Origin: Alphaproteobacteria bacterium
GTDB taxonomy: Bacteria > Pseudomonadota > Alphaproteobacteria > Micropepsales > Micropepsaceae
Assembly: GCA_947462105.1 (NCBI GenBank)
Contig: CANHNJ010000015.1
Location: forward strand, 1-62,371
Length of the DNA: 62,371 nucleotides
Direction: 5' to 3'
The stretch's first letter is position 1. The number at the start of each line of letters is the position of its first letter. A model generated the notes under the pieces. The model made no database searches, was not told the DNA's origin, and was given only the letters and a program-made list of their open reading frames with translations. The translations under genes and the position numbers were made by a program. Below are positions 26,899 to 36,210 of the stretch, piece after piece.

Positions 26899-27363
26899 TC
26901 AGGACGCGGCCGCGTCCTTGAGCGCCTGGATGTCGATCTTGATCATCGTCATCATCGCGGTCATCACCTTGCCGATGCTGGCCTGGTCCTGCATCAGTTG
27001 CGGCAGGCCGGCATAGTTGATCTGCCACACCACGCCGAACCTGTCCTTGGTCCAGCCACAGGCATTGGCCTTTTCGGTGAGTGCATCCCACAGCCGGTCG
27101 ATATCGTCCTGGGTCTCGCAGGCGACCGACAGGGAGAAGGCTTCGTCCAGCTTGAAATTGGGACCGCCATTCATGAAGGTCAGGCGCTGCCCTGCCAGTT
27201 CCAGATCGACCACCATCACCTGGCCCGCCTTGCCCGTCACGAATTCGCCATAGCGAGAAACCTGCAGGATGCGCGAATTGGGAAAGAGCGAGACATAGAG
27301 GTTGGCCGCGTCCTCTGCCTGGGTATCGAACCAGAGGAAGGGCGTGATGGACTTTATGGTCAT
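26899..27363 (-). CDS. VOC-superfamily PhnB-like protein
   Basis: 154 residues with the single-domain vicinal-oxygen-chelate pattern of the PhnB / '3-demethylubiquinone methyltransferase-like' group: ITPFLWFDTQAEDAANLYVS, FPNSRI, VMVVDLELAGQRLTFMNGGP, VACETQDDIDRLWDALTEKA, CGWTKDRFGVVWQIN. These proteins are often annotated as methyltransferases, but their enzymatic role is unproven. Preceded on the same strand by the KgtP-like transporter with a 109-base gap. Confidence 0.85.
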   Translation of the reverse strand: MTIKSITPFLWFDTQAEDAANLYVSLFPNSRILQVSRYGEFVTGKAGQVMVVDLELAGQRLTFMNGGPNFKLDEAFSLSVACETQDDIDRLWDALTEKANACGWTKDRFGVVWQINYAGLPQLMQDQASIGKVMTAMMTMIKIDIQALKDAAAS

Positions 27364-27472
27364 GGGCGCCTTCTCAAATCTTCTTGGCGAGTGCGCCCTG
27401 CAGGCGGATCAGAGCCAGTTCATGGGCCATGATTTTCCTGAATGCCGTATCGTTTGTGGCCCAACGGCTTGC

Positions 27473-28828
27473 TCAGGCGCCGCGTCTGAAAGGCGGGATG
27501 TTCTCCTCGACCTTTCCGTCGCCGTCGAGATAGCCGTGCTGCTTCAGGTTCGGCATGCACAGGCTGGCCAGGAAAGCCAATGCGCTGACGCCGGCGACGT
27601 AGAAGAAGAAGGCTTCGTCCAGCTTGGCCTGCCGCAGTGCCAGTGCCACCGATTCCGCCGTGCCGCCGAACAGCGCGTTGCCAACCGCATAGGGCAGGCC
27701 GACGCCCAGCGCCCGCACTTCGATCGGGAACATGTCGGCTTTCACCAGCCCGGCGATGGCGGTGTAGAAGGCGTTGATCGTCAGGCCCAGCATCACCAGC
27801 AGGAAGGCGGTCATGGGGGTGCGCACGACTTCCAGGGCATAGAGCAGCGGCACCGAGACGAGCGCCGCCAGGCCGGTGAAGAGCAGCATGTGCGCCTTCA
27901 GGCCGATGCGGTCGCACAGCATGCCCATCAGCGGCTGCAGGATCACGAAGCAGAGCAGCGCCGCCGTCATGATCAGGCTGACGGTCTTGACGTCCATGCC
28001 GCCCGACAGCACCAGGAATTTCTGCATGTAGTTTGTGAAGGTGTAGAAATAGAGCGAGCCGCCGCAGGTGAAGAGGGTGATGACGATCACCGCCCGCTTG
28101 TGGCCCCGCCACAGCGCCGCCACCGACCCGGCTTCCTTGCGCGCCATGCTGCTCTTGGTGGCGGTTTCCTGCATGGTCCGCCGCAGCACCAGCACCACCA
28201 GTCCGCCCAGTGCGCCAACCAGGAAGGGAATGCGCCAGCCCCAGGCTGCCAGTTCCGCCTTGGAAAGAAACTGTTCCAGGATGACGATCAGCAGGATCGC
28301 CAGCAATTGCCCGCCCACCAGCGTGACATACTGGAACGAGCCGAGCAGGCCGCGACGGCCCTTGTTGCCCACTTCGCTGAGATAGGTCGCGCCGGTGCCG
28401 TATTCGGCACCCACCGACAGGCCCTGGATCATGCGCGCCAGCAGCAGCAGCGCCGGCGCGGCGATGCCGACCTGCTCATAGGTGGGCAACAGCGCCACCA
28501 TGAGCGAGCCGGCACACATCATCGTCACCGACAGCATCATGGAATGACGGCGGCCCTTGCGGTCGGCCAGCCGGCCAAAAAGCCAGCCGCCCAGCGGCCG
28601 CATGAAGAAACCCACGGCAAATACGACGGCGGTGGCGAGAAGCTGCGAAACCTGGTCGCCGCTGGGGAAAAAGGCTGCGGCGAAATAGATCGAGGTATAG
28701 GAATAGACGTAGAAGTCGAACCATTCGACCAGGTTGCCGGCACAGGCGCCCAGCACGCCGCGAATACGCTGCGCCAGTGTCCAGTGGCCGCTGTCAGCCG
28801 CGCTTTCTGTCCGTCCCGCCCCCGTCAT
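27473..28828 (-). CDS. MFS metabolite:H+ symporter (alpha-ketoglutarate permease-like)
   Basis: 451 residues with about 12 membrane segments, of the MHS group (KgtP, ProP, CitA). N-terminal GNLVEWFDFYVYSY is the MHS signature. FMRPLGGWLFGRLADRKGRR is the conserved loop 2-3 motif, and GLSVGAEYGTGATYLSE corresponds to the loop 4-5 region. Likely a proton-coupled importer of a dicarboxylate such as 2-oxoglutarate; the exact substrate is inference. Start ATG 28828 has no strong ribosome site. Confidence 0.85.
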   Translation of the reverse strand: MTGAGRTESAADSGHWTLAQRIRGVLGACAGNLVEWFDFYVYSYTSIYFAAAFFPSGDQVSQLLATAVVFAVGFFMRPLGGWLFGRLADRKGRRHSMMLSVTMMCAGSLMVALLPTYEQVGIAAPALLLLARMIQGLSVGAEYGTGATYLSEVGNKGRRGLLGSFQYVTLVGGQLLAILLIVILEQFLSKAELAAWGWRIPFLVGALGGLVVLVLRRTMQETATKSSMARKEAGSVAALWRGHKRAVIVITLFTCGGSLYFYTFTNYMQKFLVLSGGMDVKTVSLIMTAALLCFVILQPLMGMLCDRIGLKAHMLLFTGLAALVSVPLLYALEVVRTPMTAFLLVMLGLTINAFYTAIAGLVKADMFPIEVRALGVGLPYAVGNALFGGTAESVALALRQAKLDEAFFFYVAGVSALAFLASLCMPNLKQHGYLDGDGKVEENIPPFRRGA

Positions 28829-28881
28829 GATGCCACGCTAACGGAAAGACAGGCGGGCGGGAAGTGTGGCAGGCTCAGGCC

Positions 28882-29226
28882 ATGCTCACCATGTTTGGCA
28901 TCAAGAACTGCGACACCATCAAGAAGGCGCGCGACTGGCTGGAAAGCCACGGCGTCGCCTATGCCTTCCACGACTACAAGGCCAGCGGCATCGACAGGGC
29001 GGTGCTGGAAGGCTGGGTCGGTCAGGTGGGCTGGGAGCCTTTGCTCAACCGGGCCGGCACGACATTCAAGAAGCTGCCCGATGCCGATAAGGAAAAGTTG
29101 ACGGAGAAGAAAGCCATTGCCCTCATGCTGGCCCAGCCTTCGATGATTAAGCGTCCGGTGGTGGAGAAGCGCGGCAAGATTGTCGTGGGATTTAAACCCG
29201 ACATCTATGAAAAGGCTTACGGCTAG
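28882..29226 (+). CDS. ArsC/Spx-family thioredoxin-fold protein (YffB-like)
   Basis: 114 residues. MLTMFGIKNCDTIKKARDWL has the single active-site Cys of the ArsC family in the CxxxK context of the YffB/Spx-like group. Further hallmarks are VAYAFHDYKASGID, LLNRAGTTFKKLPD, and the conserved PSMIKRPVVEKRGK segment. Arsenate reduction is not assured; many such proteins are of unknown thiol-dependent function. ATG 28882 was chosen over an upstream TTG-type start. It converges with the TPR/glycosyltransferase gene, the two stops sharing CTAG at 29223-29226. Confidence 0.82.
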   Translation: MLTMFGIKNCDTIKKARDWLESHGVAYAFHDYKASGIDRAVLEGWVGQVGWEPLLNRAGTTFKKLPDADKEKLTEKKAIALMLAQPSMIKRPVVEKRGKIVVGFKPDIYEKAYG

Positions 29227-30983
29227 CCGAGTATTTTCGCCAGTTCCTGTTCCATCGCCGCGAAGACGCTGTTCCAGTCGCCCACTGCCGGTTGGCGGAA
29301 CAGGCGCAGCGTCGGATACCAGACGCTATCCTCGCGGCCCAGCAGCCAGCGCCACTCCGGCACCAGCTTTGCCGCCAGCCATGCCGGCCGCGCCAGCGCC
29401 CCCGCCAGATGCGCAATGGACGTGTCGGAAGTGATGACCAGGTCGAGGCTTGCCATCACCGCCGCGCTGTCGCGGAAGGCGTCGGGACCATTGTCGAAAT
29501 CCTCGCCCGGCATTTCCACCGCCATGCCCGGCGGCAGATAGGCGAGCTGCGCCAGGCCAGCGCCTTTCTGCAGTGCGATCAGGCGCACGCCCGGCAGGGC
29601 GGCAATGCGCTGCAGCAGCGCCACCGGATAGGAACGGCCCATGTCGCCGCCGGGCTGGCCGCCCTGCGAGCAGATGCCGATGCGAAAACCATGTGTCCCG
29701 ATGCGCGCCGCCCATTGCGCCGCCAGATCGGCGTCGGGTTTCAGATAGGGCACGCGCGCCGGGACCGTGTGCGGTTGCGTGCCGAAGACGAAAGGCAGGC
29801 TCATCATGCCGATCTGGAAATCATGGGGCGGCGTCTCGCCGCCCTGCGCCACCACCGCAGTCACCGGCGGGACGAGGTCTTCCCGCAGCAGGCGCACCAG
29901 CGGCGGCTGCACATACAGGATCACCTGCGCACCGCGCGCCTGCGCCAGCGCGGCATAGCGCACCGCCTGCAGTGTATCGCCCAGACCCTGTTCGGCGGCC
30001 ATCACCAGCGTCTTACCCGACAGGTCTTCCGCGCCGCTCCAGTGCGGGCTCTCGGGCCGCTGGCGATACCATTCGAACTCGGCAAGACCGTCATGCCACT
30101 GGCCCTGCAGCAGCAGGCCCTGGGCCCGGTTCCAGTGACAGGATGCGCCCTCAGGCGCCAGCGCGATGACGCGGTCATGCGCGGCCATGGCTTCGTCCAG
30201 CCGTCCCAGGTCCTGCAGCGTGTTGGCGCGACAGGTCATCGTCACAAGGTTGGTGGGATTGAGGGCCAGCGCCTTGTCATAGCTTGCCAGCGCTTCGGTG
30301 AAGCGCGCCATCTGCCACAAGGTGACGCCGCGATTGTGCAGGGCGTGCACATGGCGCGGATCGAGCGCCAGGGCGCGGTCGAACGCCGCCAGCGCCTCGT
30401 CCAGCCGCTGGGTTTCCGCCAGCATCTGTCCCCTGCTGGTGTGCAGCGCAGGGTCGTGCGGCACGGCGCGCAGCAACTGGTCCAGGTCGCCCAGCGCTTC
30501 TTCGGCGCGGCCCATCTCCATTACCAGCATGGCATGGCTCTGCAGTGCGGGCAGGAAATCGCGCTTGCGGCCTGCCGCCTGGTCATAGAATGCCAGCGCT
30601 GCCTCCAGCTTGCCGGTGGCGCGCATGACCTCGCCCAGGATGAGATAGGCGGGCGGGAAGCGCGGCGAGACTTTCAGCGCCGCTTAGCAACCGGCGGCGG
30701 CGTCTTCCAGCCGCCCCAGTTCCAGCAGGGCGACGGCGCGGTCCACCAGCAGTTCCGGCGGGGCAGGGCCGCGCGTCAGCGCCTGGTCGAAGCGCTTGAG
30801 CGCATCGGCGGCGCGGCCCCGTTCCAGAAGAATGCTGGCCTGGCAGTAGAAATCGTCGGTGCTGTTCGCCACGGCCGCAACAAGCTGGTTCGCCAGCATG
30901 TCGGCCACGGCGCCCTGGCCCGTCTGGCGCAGTTGCTGGATCTGCTCGAACTGGGCGCGCAGCCGTGATGTGGTATAGACCAT
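29223..30983 (-). pseudogene. TPR-domain / GT9-like glycosyltransferase, interrupted by an in-frame ochre codon
   Basis: From ATG 30983 (GGGGGC upstream) the frame encodes TPR units (VYTTSRLRAQFEQIQQLRQT, ADALKRFDQALTRGP, VDRAVALLELGRLEDAAAGC), hits TAA at 30684-30686 (codon 100), then continues in the same frame with AALKVSPRFPPAYLILGEV and more TPRs. The C-terminal half resembles heptosyltransferase-like domains fused to TPRs (AEQGLGDTLQAVRYAALA, GICSQGGQPGGDMGR, ITSDTSIAHLAGALA). The repeat phase runs straight through the stop, so one 585-residue protein was ancestral. A fragment could restart at ATG 30626. Likely role: protein or envelope glycosylation; acceptor unknown. Confidence 0.8.
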
Positions 30984-31007
30984 GAAGCCCCCGGGACCGG
31001 TGGCCAT

Positions 31008-31319
31008 CTATAAGCAGGGCAGGCAAGCGTGACCAGTATCATCAATCGCCGCGCGCTATCATCGATAGTTGCATCGCCCAGCGCAGGCCATCATCGCCGC
31101 GTTGTAAAAGGTCTGGTGTGCAAAAAACTTCAACTGCGCACAGGAAAGCGGCCGGACTTGGTGCCCGTGCGTTTGACACCACAACGTGTTGATGTGGCAG
31201 CGCAGCGGTCCACGGCGTAGCTGTTGATTGTCTCAGATTGAGGTTGTTGCCACCCCCCGTCGCTGGGTTGATTGCTGGTCCCGCGCCGGTGCGGGTTCGA
31301 AGAGCGCCCCAAAAGCATC
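31008..31319. other. Intergenic region between the TPR gene and dnaB
   Basis: About 310 bases without a convincing gene. It must hold the divergent promoters of the TPR gene and dnaB, but no pair of good -35/-10 elements stands out; TTGACA at 31173-31178 lacks a matching -10. CCCGCGCCGGTGCGGG (31280-31295) is a short palindrome just upstream of dnaB. Confidence 0.5.
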
Positions 31320-32762
31320 ATGGAACACGAAGCCTACCGCCACGTCCCGTATGACATCGACGTCGAACAGGCGCTGCTGGGCTCCATCCTGCAGGACAAC
31401 CGTGCCCTGGAGCGCGTGTCCGGCAACCTGAAGGCCGAGGATTTCTACGACCCCCTGCATGGCCGCATCTACGACACGCTGGTCGGGATGATCGAGCGCG
31501 GTGGAGCGGTGGCGACGCCGCTGACCCTGCATGCCACCATGAAGGCCGATCCCGGCGTGATCGAAGTCGGCGGCCAGGCCTATTTCGATGCGCTCAAGAC
31601 TGCCGCCCCTGCCATTCCCAATGTCCGCGACTATGCCAACATTCTGAAGGATCTGGGCGTCCGACGCAGCCTGATCCGCATCGGCGAGGATATCGTAAAC
31701 ACCGCCTATGAAGCGCCCATCGACAAGAACTCCAAGGCGCAGATCGAGGAAGCGGAAAAGGCGCTCTATGCTGTCTCCGAGACCAACAAGTATGGCGAGG
31801 GCGCACTCGATTTCCATGAAGCGATGCGCCGGACGGTGGAGCTGGCGACCAAGGCGCAGGCGCGCGGCGGCCAGATATCTGGCGTCACCAGCGGCTTCAT
31901 CGAGATTGACCGCCTGCTGGGCGGTTTGCAGCCGTCCGATCTTCTGATCCTTGCCGGGCGACCCGGCATGGGCAAGACCGCGCTGGGCACCAACATGGCC
32001 TTCCATGCCGCCAAGCAATATATCCGCGACGTGGAAGCGGGCGCGGAGTTTCCCAGCGGTTCGCCGGTGCTGTTCTTCTCCCTGGAAATGGCGGCGCAGC
32101 AATTGTCCGGCCGTATTCTCTCCGAGCAGTGCGAGCTGGAGATGTGGAAGATCCGCAATGGCCGGATGTCGGACGGCGAGTGGGAGAAATTCGTCCTGAC
32201 GATGCAGGATCTTTCCACCCTGCCGCTCTATATCGACGACACTGGCGGCATTTCCATTGCCCAGATCGCCGCCCGCGCCCGCCGCATGAAGCGCGAGAAG
32301 AATATCGGCCTGATCATCATCGACTACCTGCAGCTGGTGGCGCCATCTCGCAACCATGAGAACCGGGTGCAGGAAATCACCGAGGTCACCAAGGGCCTCA
32401 AGAACCTGGCCAAGGAACTCGATATTCCCGTCCTGGCCCTGTCGCAGCTCTCGCGCGGCGTCGACAGCCGCGATGACAAGCGCCCCGTCCTGTCGGACCT
32501 GCGCGAATCCGGCTCCATCGAGCAGGACGCCGACGTGGTGATGTTCGTGTACCGCGAGGAATACTACCTTGCCAGCCGCGAGCCGGAGGCCGGCACGCCC
32601 GACCATGCCAAGTGGGTGGAAAAGCTGGAACGCGCCACCAACCGCGCCGAAGTCATGGTGGAAAAGCACCGGCATGGCGCCACCCGCAGCATCGACCTGA
32701 TGTTCGAGGGCCAGTACACCCGCTTCTCCAACCTGGCCGATGATGGCCAGTCCGCCCGCTAA
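31320..32762 (+). CDS. dnaB: Replicative DNA helicase DnaB
   Basis: Hexameric 5'-3' helicase at the replication fork. 480 residues from ATG 31320 (MEHEAYRHVPYDIDVEQALL). The N-terminal primase-interacting domain (LGSILQDNRALERVSG) is followed by a linker and the RecA-like ATPase domain: Walker A LAGRPGMGKTALGTNMAF, FFSLEMAAQQLSGRI, Walker B IGLIIIDYLQLVAP, LSQLSRGVDSRDDKRP and LRESGSIEQDADVVMFVYRE. No intein is present. It heads the dnaB-(orf)-alr-mlaEF-radA-cvpA-purF string, separated by about 20 kb from rpsF-rpsR-rplI, with which it is often clustered elsewhere. Confidence 0.97.
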   Translation: MEHEAYRHVPYDIDVEQALLGSILQDNRALERVSGNLKAEDFYDPLHGRIYDTLVGMIERGGAVATPLTLHATMKADPGVIEVGGQAYFDALKTAAPAIPNVRDYANILKDLGVRRSLIRIGEDIVNTAYEAPIDKNSKAQIEEAEKALYAVSETNKYGEGALDFHEAMRRTVELATKAQARGGQISGVTSGFIEIDRLLGGLQPSDLLILAGRPGMGKTALGTNMAFHAAKQYIRDVEAGAEFPSGSPVLFFSLEMAAQQLSGRILSEQCELEMWKIRNGRMSDGEWEKFVLTMQDLSTLPLYIDDTGGISIAQIAARARRMKREKNIGLIIIDYLQLVAPSRNHENRVQEITEVTKGLKNLAKELDIPVLALSQLSRGVDSRDDKRPVLSDLRESGSIEQDADVVMFVYREEYYLASREPEAGTPDHAKWVEKLERATNRAEVMVEKHRHGATRSIDLMFEGQYTRFSNLADDGQSAR

Positions 32763-32767
32763 TCGGC

Positions 32768-32786
32768 AGCCCCGAAGGGGCTTTCC
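32768..32786 (+). terminator. Hairpin after dnaB
   Basis: AGCCCC-GAA-GGGGCT stem (32768-32782) followed by only two or three T, so a weak terminator or attenuator between dnaB and the next gene. Confidence 0.35.
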
Positions 32787-32917
32787 CGGGCGATAGCCCT
32801 GATATTTCCGTATCTTGCGTTACATCTGGCGGGCTTTTATGGCAGGGTCGCCCCCATTAGACTGCGCCGAAGCGTCGGGGGACGCGCGCCGCCCCGGAAC
32901 GCACGCCAGGAACGATT

Positions 32918-33574
32918 TTGAGCCTCGAAAACCTTTCCGATGTCCCGTTTTTCGCCGCGCGCCCGTCGCGGCAGGTGTCGCCCAAGCGCAAGGCGGCCAG
33001 CTGGATCACCGTTTTCATCATCCACCTGATCCTGGTGAACACGCTGATCTTCTCCCAGGACTGGCAGGAACTGGTCCGCCACGGCGCCAGCACGGAAGTG
33101 ACGCTGAACCTGCGCGGCGCCTCCGACAATTCGCCGGCCCCGGATGTGCGCATGACCGTGCCACAGGCCCCGACCGGCGTGCCGCCGGAAGTGGTGATCG
33201 ATCCCATCATCATTCCGCCCACCATCCAGCAGCCGGCCCAGCCACGCGCGCCCGGCCGTGGGATCAGCGACGGCGACCTGCTGGGTGCTCTGGGCCGCGA
33301 CGTGGCGTGCAGCGCCGGCCATTACGAGAATCTCACCACGGCAGAGCGCAGCCTTTGCGGCCATATTCCCTGGGCCGGGGCACGGCTGCCCAACGGCGCC
33401 ATCGTGCTGCGCGATCCGGAGCCGCGCAATCGCTTCGCCGAGCCGGAGCCGGAATTGCGCGTCAGCGGCGCCGAGCAGTTGCAGCGCCAGTTGCAGACCG
33501 GCCTGGTTCCCGGCAACTGCCCGGTGCTGCTCAACGTGCCTTGCTACACCGCCGTTCCCCAGCCGCGGAACTGA
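32918..33574 (+). CDS. Hypothetical single-span membrane protein with Pro-rich periplasmic region
   Basis: Not recognised. TTG 32918 (CCAGGAA upstream) gives 218 residues: a basic cytoplasmic N-terminus, one membrane helix (ASWITVFIIHLILVNTLIF), a proline-rich stretch (PPEVVIDPIIIPPTIQQPAQ), and a C-terminal part with four cysteines (VACSAG, SLCGHIP, GNCPVLLNVPCYT) that could form disulfides in the periplasm. The layout recalls TonB/TolA-type anchors but the TonB C-terminal fold is not visible. Its stop is one base before the alr ATG, suggesting cotranscription with alanine racemase. Confidence 0.65.
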   Translation: MSLENLSDVPFFAARPSRQVSPKRKAASWITVFIIHLILVNTLIFSQDWQELVRHGASTEVTLNLRGASDNSPAPDVRMTVPQAPTGVPPEVVIDPIIIPPTIQQPAQPRAPGRGISDGDLLGALGRDVACSAGHYENLTTAERSLCGHIPWAGARLPNGAIVLRDPEPRNRFAEPEPELRVSGAEQLQRQLQTGLVPGNCPVLLNVPCYTAVPQPRN

Positions 33575-33575
33575 C

Positions 33576-34646
33576 ATGATGGGCGGGGGACAAATCCAGG
33601 TGAACCGGGCGGCCATCGCTGCCAATCTTTCACTGCTGCGCAAGCTGTCGCCCGGTGCGTACGTCGCGGCGGTGGTGAAGGCCGATGGCTATGGCCTGGG
33701 CATGGCGGGCGTGCTGCCGGCGCTCACCAGTTGCGAGAGCTTCTTCGTGGCGCGGCTGGAGGAAGGCATCGCCTTGCGCGCGCTCGTGCCCAAGGCGCGC
33801 ATCTTCGTGCTCGATGGCGCGGCGCGCGATACCGCGCCCGCGCTGATCGCGCACCATCTGATCCCCGTGCTGGGCAGCCTGGAGCAGATCGCCTGCTGGC
33901 AGGCGGTACAGGGCGGCGCGATGGCGCTGCACATCGATACCGGCATGAGCCGGCTGGGCCTGCCGCCCGAGGAATTGTCCGTGCTGGCGGCGGAAGCGGG
34001 CAAGCGCCTGGCTGGCATGACGCCGGTGCTGGTGATGAGCCATCTCGCCTGTTCCGATGAGGCCGCCAACGCCATGAACCGCACCCAGCTTTCGCGCTTT
34101 CGCGCCGCGCTGGCGCTGTTGCCAGCGGCGCCCGCCAGCCTGGCGGCTTCGGGCGGCGTGTTGCTGGGCCGCGATTATCATTTCGACCTGGTGCGGACGG
34201 GCCTTGCACTCTATGGCGGCAATCCGCAGGCCGGCACGCCCAACCCGATGCAGACCGTGGCGCAGCTGGCAGGCCGCATCCTGCAACTGCGCCAAATCGC
34301 CCCGGGCGACACCATCGGTTATGGCGCCAGCTTCACCGCCACGCGCCCCATGACCATCGCCACCATCGCGCTGGGCTATGCCGATGGCGTGCTGCGCAGC
34401 GGCTCCAACAAGGCCTTCGCCATGGTCGGCGGTCATCGTGCGCCCTTTGCCGGCCGGGTTTCGATGGACCTCATCACCCTCGACGTCACCGGCATCGCCG
34501 GCGTCGCGACGGGCGACCTGGCAGAGCTGTTCGGGCCCGAACTGCCGCTGGACGAAGCCGCCACGGCCTGGGGAACGATTCCCTATGAATTGCTGACGGG
34601 GTTGAGCCGCCGCATCCCCCGCGTCTATGTAGGAGCGCAGGCGTGA
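33576..34646 (+). CDS. alr: Alanine racemase
   Basis: PLP-dependent racemase supplying D-alanine for peptidoglycan. 356 residues. The PLP lysine is in AAVVKADGYGLG and the opposing catalytic Tyr in TIGYGASFTATRPM. Further motifs are LHIDTGMSRLGLPPEE, FDLVRTGLALYGGNP and GRVSMDLITLDVT. Two adjacent ATG codons (33576, 33579) are possible starts. The TGA overlaps the GTG of mlaE (GTGA), so alr and the lipid-transport genes are translationally coupled. Confidence 0.95.
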   Translation: MMGGGQIQVNRAAIAANLSLLRKLSPGAYVAAVVKADGYGLGMAGVLPALTSCESFFVARLEEGIALRALVPKARIFVLDGAARDTAPALIAHHLIPVLGSLEQIACWQAVQGGAMALHIDTGMSRLGLPPEELSVLAAEAGKRLAGMTPVLVMSHLACSDEAANAMNRTQLSRFRAALALLPAAPASLAASGGVLLGRDYHFDLVRTGLALYGGNPQAGTPNPMQTVAQLAGRILQLRQIAPGDTIGYGASFTATRPMTIATIALGYADGVLRSGSNKAFAMVGGHRAPFAGRVSMDLITLDVTGIAGVATGDLAELFGPELPLDEAATAWGTIPYELLTGLSRRIPRVYVGAQA

Positions 34647-35446
34647 GCCGGAGCGACCACTTAAAGGACCGCATGAACATCTTCGCGCATATCGGGCGGG
34701 CGGTCATGGACCTGCTGGCCGAGATCGGGCGGCTGGCCAGCTTCACCGGCCGCAGCCTGGCCGCCATAGTCAGCCCGCCAGTCTATGGCCGCCTGATCGG
34801 GCAGCAATTCGTCCATATTGGGTTCCTGTCGCTGCCGGTGGTGGGCCTGACGGCGCTGTCGACCGGCGCGGTGCTGGCCTTGCAAATTTATCTGGGTGGC
34901 AACCGCTATGGCGCCGAAGCCATCGTGCCGCAGATCGTGGTGCTGGCGATCACGCGCGAGCTGGGGCCGGTAATCGCGGGTCTTATGGTGGCGGGCCGCG
35001 TCGCCGCCGCCATCGCTGCCGAGATCGGCACCATGAAGGTGACCGAGCAGATCGATGCCCTGACTACGCTTTCGACCAATCCCATCAAGTATCTGGTGGT
35101 GCCGCGCCTGGTGGCTGCCGTGCTCTCGATGCCGATCCTGACGGCGGTGGGCGACAGCATCGGCATCTTTGGCGGCTATACCGTGGCGGTGCAGAATCTG
35201 GGCTTTACTGGCTCGGTCTATCTCAAGAACACGGTCGATTTCGCCACCAGCGCTGACATCATGTCCGGCCTGATCAAGGCGGCGGTGTTCGGCTTCATCA
35301 TCGCCCTGATGGGCTGCTATCACGGCTTCAATTCCAAGGGCGGGGCGCAAGGCGTCGGCGCGGCGACCACCAATGCGGTGGTCTCATCCTGCATTTTGAT
35401 CCTGGCCTCCGACTTCATTCTCACCGCCATCCTGTTCTCCGCATGA
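34643..35446 (+). CDS. mlaE: MlaE-type ABC transporter permease (outer-membrane lipid asymmetry)
   Basis: 267-residue polytopic permease of the MlaE family, which moves phospholipids between the inner membrane and the periplasmic MCE-protein chain. Characteristic segments are IGFLSLPVVGLTALSTGAVL, YGAEAIVPQIVVLAITRELG, GLMVAGRVAAAIAAEIGTMK, VTEQIDALTTLSTNPIKYLV and GCYHGFNSKGGAQGVG. GTG 34643 has AGGAG upstream. It overlaps alr and mlaF by four bases each. No mlaD (MCE) gene follows, so partners are encoded elsewhere. Confidence 0.93.
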   Translation: MSRSDHLKDRMNIFAHIGRAVMDLLAEIGRLASFTGRSLAAIVSPPVYGRLIGQQFVHIGFLSLPVVGLTALSTGAVLALQIYLGGNRYGAEAIVPQIVVLAITRELGPVIAGLMVAGRVAAAIAAEIGTMKVTEQIDALTTLSTNPIKYLVVPRLVAAVLSMPILTAVGDSIGIFGGYTVAVQNLGFTGSVYLKNTVDFATSADIMSGLIKAAVFGFIIALMGCYHGFNSKGGAQGVGAATTNAVVSSCILILASDFILTAILFSA

Positions 35447-36210
35447 CCGCAAAAATCCAGTTGATCGGCGTGAAGAAGCGGTTCGGCGCCAAGCAGGTGC
35501 TGGACGGTGTGGACCTAGAGATCGCGCCCGGCACCTCGCTGGTGATCATCGGCGGGTCGGGCACCGGCAAGTCGGTGACGATCAAATCCATTCTCGGCAT
35601 CCTCGCGCCGGACGAGGGGCGTATTCTGGTGGACGGCGAAGATGTGACGCACCTGCGCGGCCGCACCCGCGAACCCCTGATGCGCAAGTTCGGCATGCTG
35701 TTCCAGGGTGGGGCGCTGTTCGACTCTTTGCCGGTGTGGGAGAATGTCGCGTTCGGCCTGATCCAGGGGCGCGGCATGGCCCGTGCCACGGCGAAGGACA
35801 TCGCCATCAGCAAGCTGTCGAAGGTCGGCCTGTCGGAATACGTGGCGTACCTGTCGCCCGCCGAATTGTCGGGCGGCATGCAGAAGCGCGTCGGCCTGGC
35901 CCGCGCCATCGCCGCCGATCCGGAAATCATCTTCTTCGACGAGCCCACCACCGGCCTTGATCCCATCATGGCCGACGTCATCAACGATTTGATCGTCGCG
36001 ACGGTGAAGGATGTCGGCGCCACCGCGCTCTCGATCACGCATGACATGGCCAGCGCGCGGAAGATTTCCGACAACATCGCCATGCTCTATGGCGGCAGGA
36101 TCATCTGGCAGGGCCCGACCGATCAGATCGACCATTCCGGCAATCCGTATGTGGACCAGTTCATCCACGGGCGGGCCGAGGGGCCTATAAAGATGGCCGT
36201 CCGGAAGTAA
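35443..36210 (+). CDS. mlaF: MlaF-type ABC transporter ATP-binding protein
   Basis: 255 residues; powers MlaE. Walker A GGSGTGKSVTIKSI, Q-loop GMLFQGGALFDSLPVWENVA, signature LSGGMQKRVGLARAIA, Walker B IIFFDEPTTGLDP and the switch histidine in SITHDMASARKI are all present. ATG 35443 overlaps the mlaE TGA. The transport operon ends here, followed by a 480-base gap before radA. Confidence 0.94.
   Translation: MTAKIQLIGVKKRFGAKQVLDGVDLEIAPGTSLVIIGGSGTGKSVTIKSILGILAPDEGRILVDGEDVTHLRGRTREPLMRKFGMLFQGGALFDSLPVWENVAFGLIQGRGMARATAKDIAISKLSKVGLSEYVAYLSPAELSGGMQKRVGLARAIAADPEIIFFDEPTTGLDPIMADVINDLIVATVKDVGATALSITHDMASARKISDNIAMLYGGRIIWQGPTDQIDHSGNPYVDQFIHGRAEGPIKMAVRK

Noticed and set aside
27374-27430. 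18-codon minus-strand ORF between the transporter and the PhnB-like gene
   Set aside because: A weak AGGA site is present, but the peptide is too short to judge and has no known counterpart.
27302-29101. 599-codon plus-strand open frame
   Set aside because: It lies antisense to the KgtP-like transporter and PhnB-like gene, is rich in Gln/His/Arg typical of antisense frames in GC-rich DNA, and has no recognisable domain.
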